Positions 15,012 to 23,264 are shown, numbered from the stretch's first letter. The stretch is DNA of 33,411 nucleotides from Candidatus Bathyarchaeota archaeon (GCA_018652685.1 JABIBQ010000032.1:1-33411), one strand, 5' to 3'. A program made the numbers and translations. Notes: generated by a model from the sequence alone, not told the origin.

Positions 15012-16142
15012 ATGGCGGATAAAACCCAGGAATCCAGAGTGATGGACCCGGTCTACATCAAGGCAGTTCATGGCCACTTTGAGATCGTTAAGGCTTACTG
15101 GGAGAGGACGACGCCCTCGTTCATAGTAAAGACAAGAGGCAAGGGGTACAGGCAGCACCTGATGAAGCCGGCTTTCAAAGCACTAGCAGACGAGCTGCGT
15201 GGTCATGGGTACCTGCCACGTATCAGGTGGATTATCGACAACTACCACATCTCAATCCTGGAGAGGAAAGTCGGTGGTGAAGAGAGCTATCTCAGGAACC
15301 AGATCTTGTTCGCCGCAACAGTTCTCACGGTCATGTTTGACGGCTACCTCCGCAGCAACAACCCCGTTCTAACACAGGAGTTGATGACCGGTGTACCCGT
15401 CATCGTGAACGCGATGGTGTTCACCGTTGCGCTACTGGTTATATTCGGGGTCCACGAGTACGGCCACAGGTACATGGCAATCAAACGGGGCATGGACACC
15501 AGCCAACCCTACTTCATACCTGCCCCGCCGGGCATGGGCGGGACGCTGGGCGCGGTTCTCTCCCAGAGAGAGCCCCCGGTGAACAGGGACGCGCTGTATG
15601 ACCTGGGCCTCAGCGGGCCCATCTCAGGGTTCGTGATGACCGCACTTGTTGGAATCGTCGGGATCAGCCTGAGCTATGTAGTGTCGAACGCCCAGGCGAC
15701 GCGCTGGATGATAGAGTACCCCAGCATCAGGTTCCAGATATTGCCCATGCCGCCGCTACTTGATCTTATCGCCAGTGTCATCAGGCCCACAATGGAGGGG
15801 CAGGTGCTCATTATGCACCCTGTTGCCTTCGCGGCCTGGGTGGGGTGCGTGGTAACGTTCATCAACCTCATCCCATCCTGGCAGCTTGACGGGGGACACA
15901 TCATCAGAGCTTTCCTTGGAAGGGAGTCCCACAAGATAATCTCCGCTGCAGGGGTTATCCTGCTGGTTGTATCGGGGTATATGTTCATGGGCTTGGTCGT
16001 CGCGTTCTTCATGATGAAGTCTGGGGCTGAGTCAATTGAGCCACTCGACGACATCTCACCCATCAGCCCTTCCAGGAGACTAGGCTTGATAATCTATGTA
16101 CTTGTAATGCTGTTGAGTCTCGTGGCTCTGTTGCCCATATAG
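15012..16142 (+). CDS. Site-2 protease family intramembrane metalloprotease (M50)
   Basis: Site-2 proteases cut membrane proteins within the bilayer to release regulators. From the ATG at 15012 the protein has 376 residues: a soluble N-terminal region of about 95 residues, then several membrane helices. The zinc site is complete, with 'HEYGH' at 148-152 (HExxH) and 'NLIPSWQLDGGH' with the conserved Asp (LDG, about 292-294). 'GMGGTLGAVL' is the family's re-entrant loop. The frame is open back to 14823, but that part lies antisense to rimI and is not coding. ATG 15009 is an alternative. There is no PDZ domain. The last 49 bases overlap the 3' end of the convergent histidine kinase gene. Confidence 0.9.
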   Translation: MADKTQESRVMDPVYIKAVHGHFEIVKAYWERTTPSFIVKTRGKGYRQHLMKPAFKALADELRGHGYLPRIRWIIDNYHISILERKVGGEESYLRNQILFAATVLTVMFDGYLRSNNPVLTQELMTGVPVIVNAMVFTVALLVIFGVHEYGHRYMAIKRGMDTSQPYFIPAPPGMGGTLGAVLSQREPPVNRDALYDLGLSGPISGFVMTALVGIVGISLSYVVSNAQATRWMIEYPSIRFQILPMPPLLDLIASVIRPTMEGQVLIMHPVAFAAWVGCVVTFINLIPSWQLDGGHIIRAFLGRESHKIISAAGVILLVVSGYMFMGLVVAFFMMKSGAESIEPLDDISPISPSRRLGLIIYVLVMLLSLVALLPI

Positions 16143-18283
16143 TCGGGGTTCTCCGGGAACCTGATTGTGAATGTCGTTCCCTTCCCCCGCTCTGATTCCA
16201 CTTCAAGCATGCAGTTGTGGGCGTCAAGCGTCTGCTTTACCGATATCAAACCAAGGCCCATCCCGTTTATCTTGGTGGTATGGAACGGCGTGAACAGCTT
16301 GCTCATGTCCTCAATCCCGGGCCCTGTGTCACTTATCTTGAGTTCTGTGCCGTGCTGGTATTTCCTCGTCGATATCGTCAGGATCCCGCCGTCAACCATG
16401 GCCTCGATGGCGTTCCTGATGAGGTTATCAAGCATCCTCTGTATCTTGATCTTGTCCATGAAGTGCTCAACGGGGTTCTCGCAGAGGTCCGTCTCCACGC
16501 TGATGTGCTCTGGGATCATCTGGTGGACAAGGGTTTGCTGGACCAGCGTATTGAGTTTAAGCATTACCTTGTTGTAATTTCCCGGCTGGTCCTGGTACTG
16601 GAGGTCGTCCAATATCTTGATCATATAGTCGATGCTCTTGTTGATGATGGGGTCCATCTGGGTGATCTTGTCTGGGGACGTCTTGAGGATGTATACCGCG
16701 TTCTTCACCGTCTGCAGCGGACCCCGGAGGTCGTGCCTCACCATGCTTGATACCCTGCCAGCACCCTCAAGAATCATCTTGATCTCGTCCTCCTGCCGCT
16801 TGTGGAGAGCCTTCTCGTGTCTGATGTTCTGGATGGCTGAACCGACGTGCCCACCAAATATCTCAAGGAGATTCATGTCCTCCTCGCTGAACTGGTTCTC
16901 CAGCCTGTCATATATGGCTAAGAACCCAGTTGTTTTCCTGTCGATCTGGATGGGTACGACGACCACGGTCTTCTCCATTGTTTCGATCTCCTTGAAATTG
17001 AGATCACTGAGGAAATCGTTAATGTTGGGGACAATCAGAGGCTCGCTGATCTTGAATAGGTTCTTCATAATGGCTGCGTCAGAGACTATCTCCTTCATGA
17101 TCTCCTCACTGACGCCCCAGTTTATGTGGAAATCTACTTTGCCCTTCTTGAAAACCAGGAAGCATCCCTCCTTGAAACCCATGCCGTCCTTCAATGCGTT
17201 CTGAGTTATTGATGCTACCTCACCGTATGAGTCCGAGCTTGCGATCTGAGCCGCGTACCTGTGAATGGTCTGGAGTTTTTTCTCAAGGGTCACCCTGTCC
17301 GTTACATCCCTGAGGATATAGCCCCAGCTCTTGTCCCTTCCCCCCCAGTCGTGTAGTGTGAACGTGGAGAAATCAAAGCTGGTATCTCCTAGATCGATCT
17401 CGTTTGTTTCCTCCTTGAGCGAGACACCCAGATCGATAACGTTCTCCAGTCTCCTTCCCGCGATGCTGTCCTCATCCACTCCCAAGGATTCCTTGAAAAC
17501 TCGTTTTGCCGCTGGATTCACGTATATAATCCTCTGGTCTTTGTTGACCAGGACTACTATGTCCTTCATCTCCCCGAGTATGGACGCGTACTCAAGCGGG
17601 AAAATGCTGCCAGCCCTTATCTCAAACGGGATAAAGATGGAGCAGAAGACCGCGAGGATATTGAAAATAATGGGCGTGTAATCAATCGTGGTCCCACCCT
17701 GTATGAAGACATGAACGATACTAGTTATGATGGGCAACATGATTACAATACTGGAGATTTTTATCTTCTTCCAGTGTATCTCGTTGTACTCCCTGGCGTG
17801 AAATGCAGCAAACCCGAAGCTGACCATAAGCATGAGATACGTGTAAACTAGGAACCCAACTGCGGCGGGGCCTTGCTCGATTATCAGCGGTGAAAACTTT
17901 TGAACGGTGTTTATTTCGACCCTGCTGAAAACGAGCCCAGAACCTCCTTCAATGAGTACAAGTCCCAGGAACGCGATCGGGACCAATGATAGGCACATTA
18001 TTGAATTCCTGGACACCCAATCATCCCTGTCGAAGAAATATGCCAGGAAAATCGGCAATACGTTGGTCAAAGCCATCCCTATGAACTGAAACCTGGCCCA
18101 GAACAGCTTCTCGGGTAGTCCAAGGCTGAACATCTCCATGGCATATCCGAACGCCCACAGACTTGCACCCATAACTAGGACGGCAACGACCCTGCTCCGC
18201 CTGTCACGCTTTACCATGACCAGGTAAGCAGAGATAATGCTGGATATAATAGCCAGAACTAGAATCAGCAATATTAGCTTCAT
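16094..18283 (-). CDS. Membrane sensor histidine kinase (7TM-PAS-GAF-HisKA-HATPase)
   Basis: This 729-residue kinase has seven hydrophobic segments in residues 1-225 (7TM sensor type), a PAS domain (about 232-335, 'DIVVLVNKDQRIIYVNPAA'), a GAF domain (about 340-490), a HisKA dimerisation helix with the phosphoacceptor His517 in 'VRHDLRGPL', and a HATPase domain with N box 'DNLIRNAIEAM' (619-629), G1 'DTGPGI' (652-657) and G2 'GMGLGL' (674-679). All catalytic elements are intact. It would sense a membrane or cytosolic signal and phosphorylate a response regulator, but none is encoded nearby. AGGGGA lies just before the ATG, and a TATA-like CATTTTATTAC is centred ~42 bases upstream. Its last 16 codons overlap the site-2 protease gene. 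Confidence 0.93.
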   Translation of the reverse strand: MKLILLILVLAIISSIISAYLVMVKRDRRSRVVAVLVMGASLWAFGYAMEMFSLGLPEKLFWARFQFIGMALTNVLPIFLAYFFDRDDWVSRNSIMCLSLVPIAFLGLVLIEGGSGLVFSRVEINTVQKFSPLIIEQGPAAVGFLVYTYLMLMVSFGFAAFHAREYNEIHWKKIKISSIVIMLPIITSIVHVFIQGGTTIDYTPIIFNILAVFCSIFIPFEIRAGSIFPLEYASILGEMKDIVVLVNKDQRIIYVNPAAKRVFKESLGVDEDSIAGRRLENVIDLGVSLKEETNEIDLGDTSFDFSTFTLHDWGGRDKSWGYILRDVTDRVTLEKKLQTIHRYAAQIASSDSYGEVASITQNALKDGMGFKEGCFLVFKKGKVDFHINWGVSEEIMKEIVSDAAIMKNLFKISEPLIVPNINDFLSDLNFKEIETMEKTVVVVPIQIDRKTTGFLAIYDRLENQFSEEDMNLLEIFGGHVGSAIQNIRHEKALHKRQEDEIKMILEGAGRVSSMVRHDLRGPLQTVKNAVYILKTSPDKITQMDPIINKSIDYMIKILDDLQYQDQPGNYNKVMLKLNTLVQQTLVHQMIPEHISVETDLCENPVEHFMDKIKIQRMLDNLIRNAIEAMVDGGILTISTRKYQHGTELKISDTGPGIEDMSKLFTPFHTTKINGMGLGLISVKQTLDAHNCMLEVESERGKGTTFTIRFPENPDYMGNRATRLNSITST

Positions 18284-18364
18284 TTAATGTCCCCTGATTG
18301 AGATGGAAACCATGAACAAGTAATAAAATGATTATTCACTAGTGTTATCGAACGGGGATATAGA

Positions 18365-19585
18365 TCATACCAGCAGGGTTGTCATGCCCTTCGGTATCAC
18401 TACTGTCCTCCGTCCACGCCTGGTCCGGACGGCCCTGTCGTACGCCTCGTTGGCGGTCCTGGCCGGCTCGATGCCAAGGGACTCCACGAGGTATCCGGGC
18501 AGCGCTGATACAAGGATAACCCTGTGGTTCTTGAGGACGTTCTTGACCTCCTTCAACGCCTCTGCCCCGTACATGTACCTCCTCTTGAACTCGGATGCTT
18601 CGGATACCAGTGAAAGCTGGTTGTATGCGTCAGCCCCAAGCCCTGATCCGCATTCCGCAAGCAGTATCAGAGTCCCGTTTTTCTTTGATACCTGGGAGGC
18701 GTTCAGCAGCGCCAGGCTCGCCGAGTACAGGCTCTGGTCGTATGGTGACCCACCTGCGCTTATGATCACAATGTCAGCGTTTCCCTCGGTATGAGCCTCG
18801 TAGTGGCTTGATAGGCTATTGATGGCCTTGCCCCATGTCTCCTCTGCACCGCCAGCGTGGGCGGCGAGTATCCGCCCCGCGTGGTTCGTGACGAAGTTGA
18901 CCGCGTAATCAAGGCCCGCCATCTTGACCGCCTCCAGCGCATCCTCCTTGATTGGGTTCAGCTCGATGACCCCGGGCGTGATTTTCCCGTCAAAGAAGAG
19001 CTTTCTATTACCCGTGATAGTCTCAAGTGATGATATTCCCGGCACGACGGCGTTGTGGGCCCCGCTAAAGCCCATGTACTGATCCAGCCGCGTCTCACCG
19101 ACAGCTATCTTCAACGATGCGCCGTGGTAGCTGGTGTTGACCTGGACGAGCGTGCCCCTGTTGGTGGAGCCAAGCTCCACGATGTCCGAGGAATCCCTAT
19201 TGTGCTCAAGTATGCGGACACTGCTCAGGTCGGATGAATCCTTAATGGCGTCGATTACCGGTGAGCTGTTCTTGGTATGCTCACCGTTCCCTATGATGAT
19301 GGTGATCCTTTCTTTGGGCACGATGAGCTCGACCAGTGTCTTGACAATCTCTTTGAGGGTCTGGGTCATCGCTTTGGGGCTTGAGTAGTTCTCCACCGCT
19401 ATCGCCACGGTGGTCTCGCCTCCCAATAGCTCCCCTAGTTTGCTCTCAGCGATGACCTCGGCAACGATCTCCGATGGTGGTTTCTCGGAGTCCACCCTGG
19501 ACTGTTCGGCTATTCCAAGGAGGTAATCCATCTCAACTGATACGTAGACCTCGGTCTCGCCATAGGGCAACCAGCAATCAACCAT
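18365..19585 (-). CDS. LarA-family (DUF2088) protein with substituted racemase active site
   Basis: From the ATG at 19585 this is 406 residues, close to LarA (~425). It aligns along its length: 'MVDCWLPYG' to the LarA N-terminus, 'GFSGAHNAVVPGIS' to LarA 'GFSGGRKSVLPGIA', and 'VVIPKGM' to the C-terminal 'VIPDG'. LarA is a lactate racemase with a nickel-pincer cofactor bound to Lys184. Here that lysine is Asn, and the equivalents of Arg75, His174, His200, Gln295 and Lys298 also appear changed, while His108 seems kept ('GNGEHTK'). A racemase function is therefore unlikely. No larB/C/E genes are present. The start is chosen because a TATA box (AAAGATAAAAGACC) sits 27 bases upstream; an in-frame TTG at 19645 is less likely. 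Confidence 0.82.
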   Translation of the reverse strand: MVDCWLPYGETEVYVSVEMDYLLGIAEQSRVDSEKPPSEIVAEVIAESKLGELLGGETTVAIAVENYSSPKAMTQTLKEIVKTLVELIVPKERITIIIGNGEHTKNSSPVIDAIKDSSDLSSVRILEHNRDSSDIVELGSTNRGTLVQVNTSYHGASLKIAVGETRLDQYMGFSGAHNAVVPGISSLETITGNRKLFFDGKITPGVIELNPIKEDALEAVKMAGLDYAVNFVTNHAGRILAAHAGGAEETWGKAINSLSSHYEAHTEGNADIVIISAGGSPYDQSLYSASLALLNASQVSKKNGTLILLAECGSGLGADAYNQLSLVSEASEFKRRYMYGAEALKEVKNVLKNHRVILVSALPGYLVESLGIEPARTANEAYDRAVRTRRGRRTVVIPKGMTTLLV

Positions 19586-19607
19586 ATCATAGATGATGTG
19601 CATGTGG

Positions 19608-19659
19608 TCTTTTATCTTTCGGGGAAACAGCGGGGCTTTGACCAAGTATAGCGTTAAAA
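19608..19659. promoter_or_regulatory. Divergent promoters: LarA-like gene and pyruvate-kinase C-domain gene
   Basis: On the minus strand AAAGATAAAAGACC (about 19606-19619) is ~27 bases before the LarA-like ATG at 19585. On the plus strand TTAAAA at 19654-19659 is 27.5 bases before the GTG at 19684. Both predict leaderless mRNAs. Confidence 0.5.
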
Positions 19660-19683
19660 ACGACCCTTGCAGTTTGATAGGGT

Positions 19684-20268
19684 GTGGTTAAAATGACCGA
19701 GAGAAAGGTATCCTATTTCCCGGAGATTGACGAGAAGAACACGGAGCTCACACTCAAAGCCGTCAAAAAGCGGGCGGAAGAGTCTGGGATCAAGAACGTC
19801 GTCATCTCATCGACGAGGGGCGGCACGGCGTTGAAGGCGCTAGAATATTTCAAGGGCTTCAACGTAATTGTTGTCACCCACGTAGCGGGCTTCAAGGAGC
19901 CCGGCAAGATCGAGATGAACGACGAGACCGTGCAGAAGATCAAGGATATGGGTGGGAAGGTGCTGACCACCGTCCACACCTTCGGCGGGATAGCGTCGGC
20001 CATCAACAAGAAGTTCAGCACACTTGAGAGCCCCATGCTCATCGCAAACGTTCTCAGGATGTTCGGTCAGGGCATGAAGGTCGTCGTCGAGATCGTGTAC
20101 ATGGCAGCGGACGCGGGTCTGCTACCCATGGACGAGGAGGTCATCTCCATCGCTGGCACAGGGAAGGGCTGCGACACCGCCGTACTTGTGAAGCCAGCCC
20201 ACAGCGGCAACATGTTCGACCTCTACGTCAAGGAGATCATCGCCAAGCCCACTGTTAGGACCTACTAA
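19684..20268 (+). CDS. Stand-alone pyruvate kinase alpha/beta (C-terminal) domain protein
   Basis: This 194-residue protein resembles the C-terminal domain of pyruvate kinase (PF02887/COG1751 type) without the catalytic barrel. Features are 'NTELTLKAVKKRAEESGIKNVVISSTRGGTALKA', the Rossmann-like strand 'FNVIVVTHVAGF', and 'VISIAGTGKGCDTAVLVKPAHS' near the C-terminus. In pyruvate kinase this domain binds allosteric effectors; free-standing archaeal versions have no proven role. GTG 19684 lies 27.5 bases after its TATA box. The ATG at 19693 would give 191 residues and a 9-base leader, and is nearly as likely. It precedes the por operon, so a link to pyruvate is suggestive. The C-terminal Ser/Gly loops could bind a phosphate. 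Confidence 0.85.
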   Translation: MVKMTERKVSYFPEIDEKNTELTLKAVKKRAEESGIKNVVISSTRGGTALKALEYFKGFNVIVVTHVAGFKEPGKIEMNDETVQKIKDMGGKVLTTVHTFGGIASAINKKFSTLESPMLIANVLRMFGQGMKVVVEIVYMAADAGLLPMDEEVISIAGTGKGCDTAVLVKPAHSGNMFDLYVKEIIAKPTVRTY

Positions 20269-20413
20269 CCCCCTTTTTCTATGAAAAGATTGGGGCTATC
20301 TTCTTTTTCGCTCCACCCTAATCGTCACATGCGCAGAATACTAGGAGGAAACTCTGCATGTGCCATTTTTTATGTATCCTCAACCTACGGTTACCCTGTC
20401 TGGTTGATATACA
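20269..20413. other. Leader/intergenic region of the por operon
   Basis: The 145-base gap starts with a T5 run (20275-20279, likely termination of the preceding gene). It then holds a stem-loop with an AGGAGG loop (20326-20362), a T6 run and a 19-codon frame ending on the porG start. These are described separately. Confidence 0.6.
20326..20362 (+). promoter_or_regulatory. Stem-loop with Shine-Dalgarno in the loop, upstream of porG
   Basis: CACATG (20326-20331) pairs with CATGTG (20357-20362), and CAGA (20334-20337) pairs with TCTG (20353-20356), leaving a CG bulge and a 15-base loop that contains AGGAGG (20343-20348). The ATG of a short frame (20358-20360) is inside the 3' strand. T6 follows at 20366-20371. 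It could be a leader RNA switch, a terminator-like structure or chance; expression from an upstream start is required for it to be in the mRNA. Confidence 0.4.
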
Positions 20414-20417
20414 TTGA
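20358..20417 (+). CDS. Possible 19-residue leader peptide of the por operon
   Basis: The ATG at 20358 follows AGGAGG with a 9-base spacer and opens a frame encoding MCHFLCILNLRLPCLVDIH. Its TGA stop (20415-20417) overlaps the TTG start of porG (20414-20416) in the form TTGA, which would allow translational coupling. Against it: it is very short, codon use cannot be judged, and a TATA-like TTTTTATG inside it (20367-20374) could start porG mRNA downstream of its ATG. It is hydrophobic and rich in Cys and Leu, with no known family. Confidence 0.3.
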   Translation: MCHFLCILNLRLPCLVDIH

Positions 20418-20968
20418 ACGAGATTAGATTCCACGGAATGGGTGGACAGGGAGCGGTCATGGGGGCTCTGATGCTATCAGAGGCGGCCTTCACCGAGGGC
20501 AAGTACGCCCAGAAGATCCCGGTCTACGGGGGCATGCGTCGTGGAGGGGACGTAACCGTCTTCCTCAGGCTCGATGACAAGCCCATCAGGAGAACCAGCG
20601 GCATCTACGAGCCCGATGCCCTGATAATATTGGACCCAACGCTCACAAAGCACAACAAGGTAACGCGGGGCCTCAAGGAGGGCGGAACCGTCATCCTCAA
20701 TGACGTAATCAAGCCCAGCGAGGTGGATATCGGAGTGCCTCTGGGTAATGTTGCGACCCTGGACGCCACGTCCATCAGCACCGAGATATTCGGATTGCGA
20801 GCAATTCCCATCGTAAACACAATACTCATGGGGGCAATCGCCAAGGCTACGGACTGGGTCAAGCTTGATAGCCTATTCGATCCCATTATGCACACGTTCC
20901 CCGGCCGGATCGGGGAGCTCAACGTCGAGGCGTGCAAAAAAGGTTACGCGGCAGTGGAGGTCGCCTAG
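20414..20968 (+). CDS. porG: Pyruvate:ferredoxin oxidoreductase, gamma subunit
   Basis: This is the 184-residue gamma subunit of the four-subunit 2-oxoacid:ferredoxin oxidoreductase. It opens with the nucleotide-binding-like 'RFHGMGGQGAVMGALMLSEA', followed by 'KIPVYGGMRRGGDVTVFLRL', both typical of domain II/gamma chains. The complex turns pyruvate and CoA into acetyl-CoA and CO2 and reduces ferredoxin in the cytosol. The start is TTG; GGTTGAT about 9 bases before it may serve as ribosome binding site, and there is no ATG or GTG at a sensible place. It is the first gene of porGDAB: the delta gene starts at the very next base after its stop. Confidence 0.93.
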   Translation: MNEIRFHGMGGQGAVMGALMLSEAAFTEGKYAQKIPVYGGMRRGGDVTVFLRLDDKPIRRTSGIYEPDALIILDPTLTKHNKVTRGLKEGGTVILNDVIKPSEVDIGVPLGNVATLDATSISTEIFGLRAIPIVNTILMGAIAKATDWVKLDSLFDPIMHTFPGRIGELNVEACKKGYAAVEVA

Positions 20969-21181
20969 ATGGCACAGGTTGTTCGCTCGTTCGCCCCAAA
21001 GGTAGACCAGGATACGTGCATCGCGTGCGGCATATGTGTGACATACTGCCCCGAGAGCACGGTGCTGCTGACTGAGGAGAAGAAGATCATATTCGATTAC
21101 CGGTACTGCAAGGGCTGCGGCGTATGCGCCAACGAGTGCCCGACGAACGCCATCGCCATGGTAAAGGAGGGATCACAATGA
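20969..21181 (+). CDS. porD: Pyruvate:ferredoxin oxidoreductase, delta subunit (2[4Fe-4S] ferredoxin)
   Basis: This 70-residue protein has two CxxCxxCxxxC cluster motifs, 'CIACGICVTYCP' and 'CKGCGVCANECP', so it carries two [4Fe-4S] clusters and passes electrons from the TPP site to external ferredoxin. Its ATG abuts the porG stop, and its last bases overlap the porA start (ATGA at 21178-21181), so the genes are translationally coupled. Length and order (gamma-delta-alpha-beta) are the standard archaeal arrangement. Confidence 0.94.
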   Translation: MAQVVRSFAPKVDQDTCIACGICVTYCPESTVLLTEEKKIIFDYRYCKGCGVCANECPTNAIAMVKEGSQ

Positions 21182-22377
21182 GCGACAAAGAATTCACTAG
21201 GATGATGGAGGGCAACGAGGCAGCGGCCTGGGGAGCAAAGCTATCCAGGGCCGAGGTAGTGCCAGCTTATCCGATCACGCCCCAGACCGAGCTTATCAGC
21301 AACATAGCGACGCTGATAGCCGAGGGAAAGATGAAGACCGAGTACATCATGGTCGAGGGAGAGCACACTGCCATGGCGGCGGCCGTAGGGGCCTCGGCGG
21401 CGGGGGCCAGAGTATTCACGGCCTCAAGCAGCCAGGGCGTAGCGTTCATGGACGAGCCCCTCTGGATTCCACCAGGGAGAAGGCTACCAATAGTGATGTG
21501 TTACGTCAACAGGACCATGGCCCCACTGGGCGGCCTCAGGCCTGACCATAACGACTCGATGCATCAGCGTGACAAGGGCTGGATTCTCCTCTACTGTGAG
21601 AACAGTCAGGAAGTTCTGGACACCATAATTCAGGCGTACAAGATTGCGGAGAACCCGGAGATTTACCTCCCGGTGGGCGTCTGTTATGACGGCTACTTCG
21701 TCTCTGCGACTGCTACACCTACCACCGTGCCAGATCAGGCACAGGTGGACGAGTGGCTCCCTTCATACACACACGAGTGGTACAGCCTGATGCCTGACAG
21801 CCACAAGATGCCAGCACCAAAGAGCTTCCTTGAGATGAGGATGGGCGTTGCTGAGGCGCACGAGAAGGCGAAAAAGGTCATCAAGGACGTTGATGCCGAG
21901 TTCAAGAAACAATTCGGCAGGGGGTACGGAGGCATCATTGAGGAGTACAACTGTGAAGACGCGGAGGCTGTCATAGTGACAATGGACTCCATGACAGGGA
22001 CAGCCAGGGATGTCATCGACGAGATGCGGGAAGAGGGCAAGAAGATCGGACTAATCAAGCTCAAGTGCTTCAGGCCATTCCCATCTGAGGAGTTCAAGAA
22101 GATCGCGAAAAAGTACAAGGCCATCGGGGTCGTTGACAGGAACAACAGCTTCGGCTCAGCCGGTGGAGGGATAGTTGCCATTGAACTATCAAGGGCACTA
22201 TACGATGCACCGGACAAGCCGCTGATCGTGGACTTCCACGTGGGTCTTTCGGGCACCGACGTGACCATGAACCAGATAAGGTACATAGCCGACGAGACAC
22301 TGGAGGCTGCCAAGACTGGTAAGGTTAAGCATGTCGTGGACTGGGTTGAGTCCCACGATCTAGGAGAGGTGATGTAA
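21178..22377 (+). CDS. porA: Pyruvate:ferredoxin oxidoreductase, alpha subunit
   Basis: This 399-residue alpha chain has the start 'MMEGNEAAAWGAKLSRAEVV', then 'AYPITPQTELI' (the YPITPxT signature, which contacts TPP and substrate), and 'EHTAMAAAVGASAAGARVFTASSSQG'. The C-terminal half holds 'VDRNNSFGSAGGG'. The ATG at 21178 is preceded by GGAGGG with good spacing and overlaps the porD stop; an in-frame start further up at 21124 lies inside porD and is rejected. Together with porB it forms the TPP-dependent catalytic core. porB starts immediately after its stop. Confidence 0.95.
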   Translation: MSDKEFTRMMEGNEAAAWGAKLSRAEVVPAYPITPQTELISNIATLIAEGKMKTEYIMVEGEHTAMAAAVGASAAGARVFTASSSQGVAFMDEPLWIPPGRRLPIVMCYVNRTMAPLGGLRPDHNDSMHQRDKGWILLYCENSQEVLDTIIQAYKIAENPEIYLPVGVCYDGYFVSATATPTTVPDQAQVDEWLPSYTHEWYSLMPDSHKMPAPKSFLEMRMGVAEAHEKAKKVIKDVDAEFKKQFGRGYGGIIEEYNCEDAEAVIVTMDSMTGTARDVIDEMREEGKKIGLIKLKCFRPFPSEEFKKIAKKYKAIGVVDRNNSFGSAGGGIVAIELSRALYDAPDKPLIVDFHVGLSGTDVTMNQIRYIADETLEAAKTGKVKHVVDWVESHDLGEVM

Positions 22378-23253
22378 ATGATTAACGAGATATTCGACCA
22401 ACACTACAAGGACGCAAAGATCCAAGGAGGAAGCACGTGCTGCCCAGGCTGTGGTGGACCGCTGTTCTGGAAGATCGCGCTACAGGTTCTTGGAGCCAAC
22501 ACCATCGTTTACGGGGACGGGCCGTGCGCAATGTGTGCACTGAGGAACATCAAGGTACCCCACTACGGGATCCACTTCAGTTTCGTCGCTGACGGGGCGA
22601 CCGGTATCAACGCTGCCCTACGGGCCAAGGGAAGGGAGGACGTTACCCTGATCTCAAGCGCAGGCGACGGGGCAACCGCCGATATCAGCTTCGGTAAGAT
22701 CAGCGCCGCCGCGGAGAGAAACGAGAACATGATCCAGATCTGCGTCGACAACGAGGCTTACATGAACACGGGCATCCAGAAGAGTGGCCTCACGCCCTAC
22801 GGAGCGTGGACGACCACCACACCAAGTGGGAAGACGGACAACAAGAAGGACATACCCATGATCATAGCTGCACATAAGGTACCATACGTGGCCACGGCCA
22901 GCGTAGCGTACCCCATTGACCTCAAGCGCAAGCTTGAGAAGGCCATGAGCATCAAGGGCTTCAAGTTCATCCACACCATCATCCCGTGCCCAACGGGCTG
23001 GAGGTTCGACCCAGCCAAGGCTGTCGAAGTAACCAAGCTGGGCGTTGACTCGTGGGTGACACCCCTCTACGAGGTGGAGGAGGGCGTCCTCAAGGTGTCA
23101 AGGAAGGCAGAGGCAAAGCCGGTCAACGAATACTTGACCGCCCAGGGCAGGTTCAGGAGGCTGAGCGAGGAGCAGATAGCCTACATCCAGTCCGAGGTAG
23201 ATGACAAGCGTGATGATCTGATGGCCCAGGACGGCAAGAAGATCATCCACTAA
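22378..23253 (+). CDS. porB: Pyruvate:ferredoxin oxidoreductase, beta subunit (TPP-binding)
   Basis: This 291-residue beta chain has cluster cysteines in 'STCCPGCGGPLFWK' and 'GPCAMCALRN'. The TPP-binding GDG...N motif is 'SAGDGATADISFGKISAAAERNENMIQICVDNEAYMNTG'. The stretch 'NTGIQKSGLTPYGAWTTTTP' is typical of pyruvate-specific beta subunits rather than those for 2-oxoglutarate or branched-chain acids, so pyruvate is the likely substrate; this is inferred from family patterns. Last gene of the operon; a PfkB gene with its own promoter follows 44 bases later. Confidence 0.94.
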   Translation: MINEIFDQHYKDAKIQGGSTCCPGCGGPLFWKIALQVLGANTIVYGDGPCAMCALRNIKVPHYGIHFSFVADGATGINAALRAKGREDVTLISSAGDGATADISFGKISAAAERNENMIQICVDNEAYMNTGIQKSGLTPYGAWTTTTPSGKTDNKKDIPMIIAAHKVPYVATASVAYPIDLKRKLEKAMSIKGFKFIHTIIPCPTGWRFDPAKAVEVTKLGVDSWVTPLYEVEEGVLKVSRKAEAKPVNEYLTAQGRFRRLSEEQIAYIQSEVDDKRDDLMAQDGKKIIH

Positions 23254-23264
23254 CTCCTTTTCTC

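Noticed and set aside
16217-16750. Long open frame antisense to the histidine kinase (177 codons)
   Set aside because: It lies wholly opposite the HisKA/HATPase region, whose motifs are intact. Its composition is what the reverse frame of a GC-rich gene gives.
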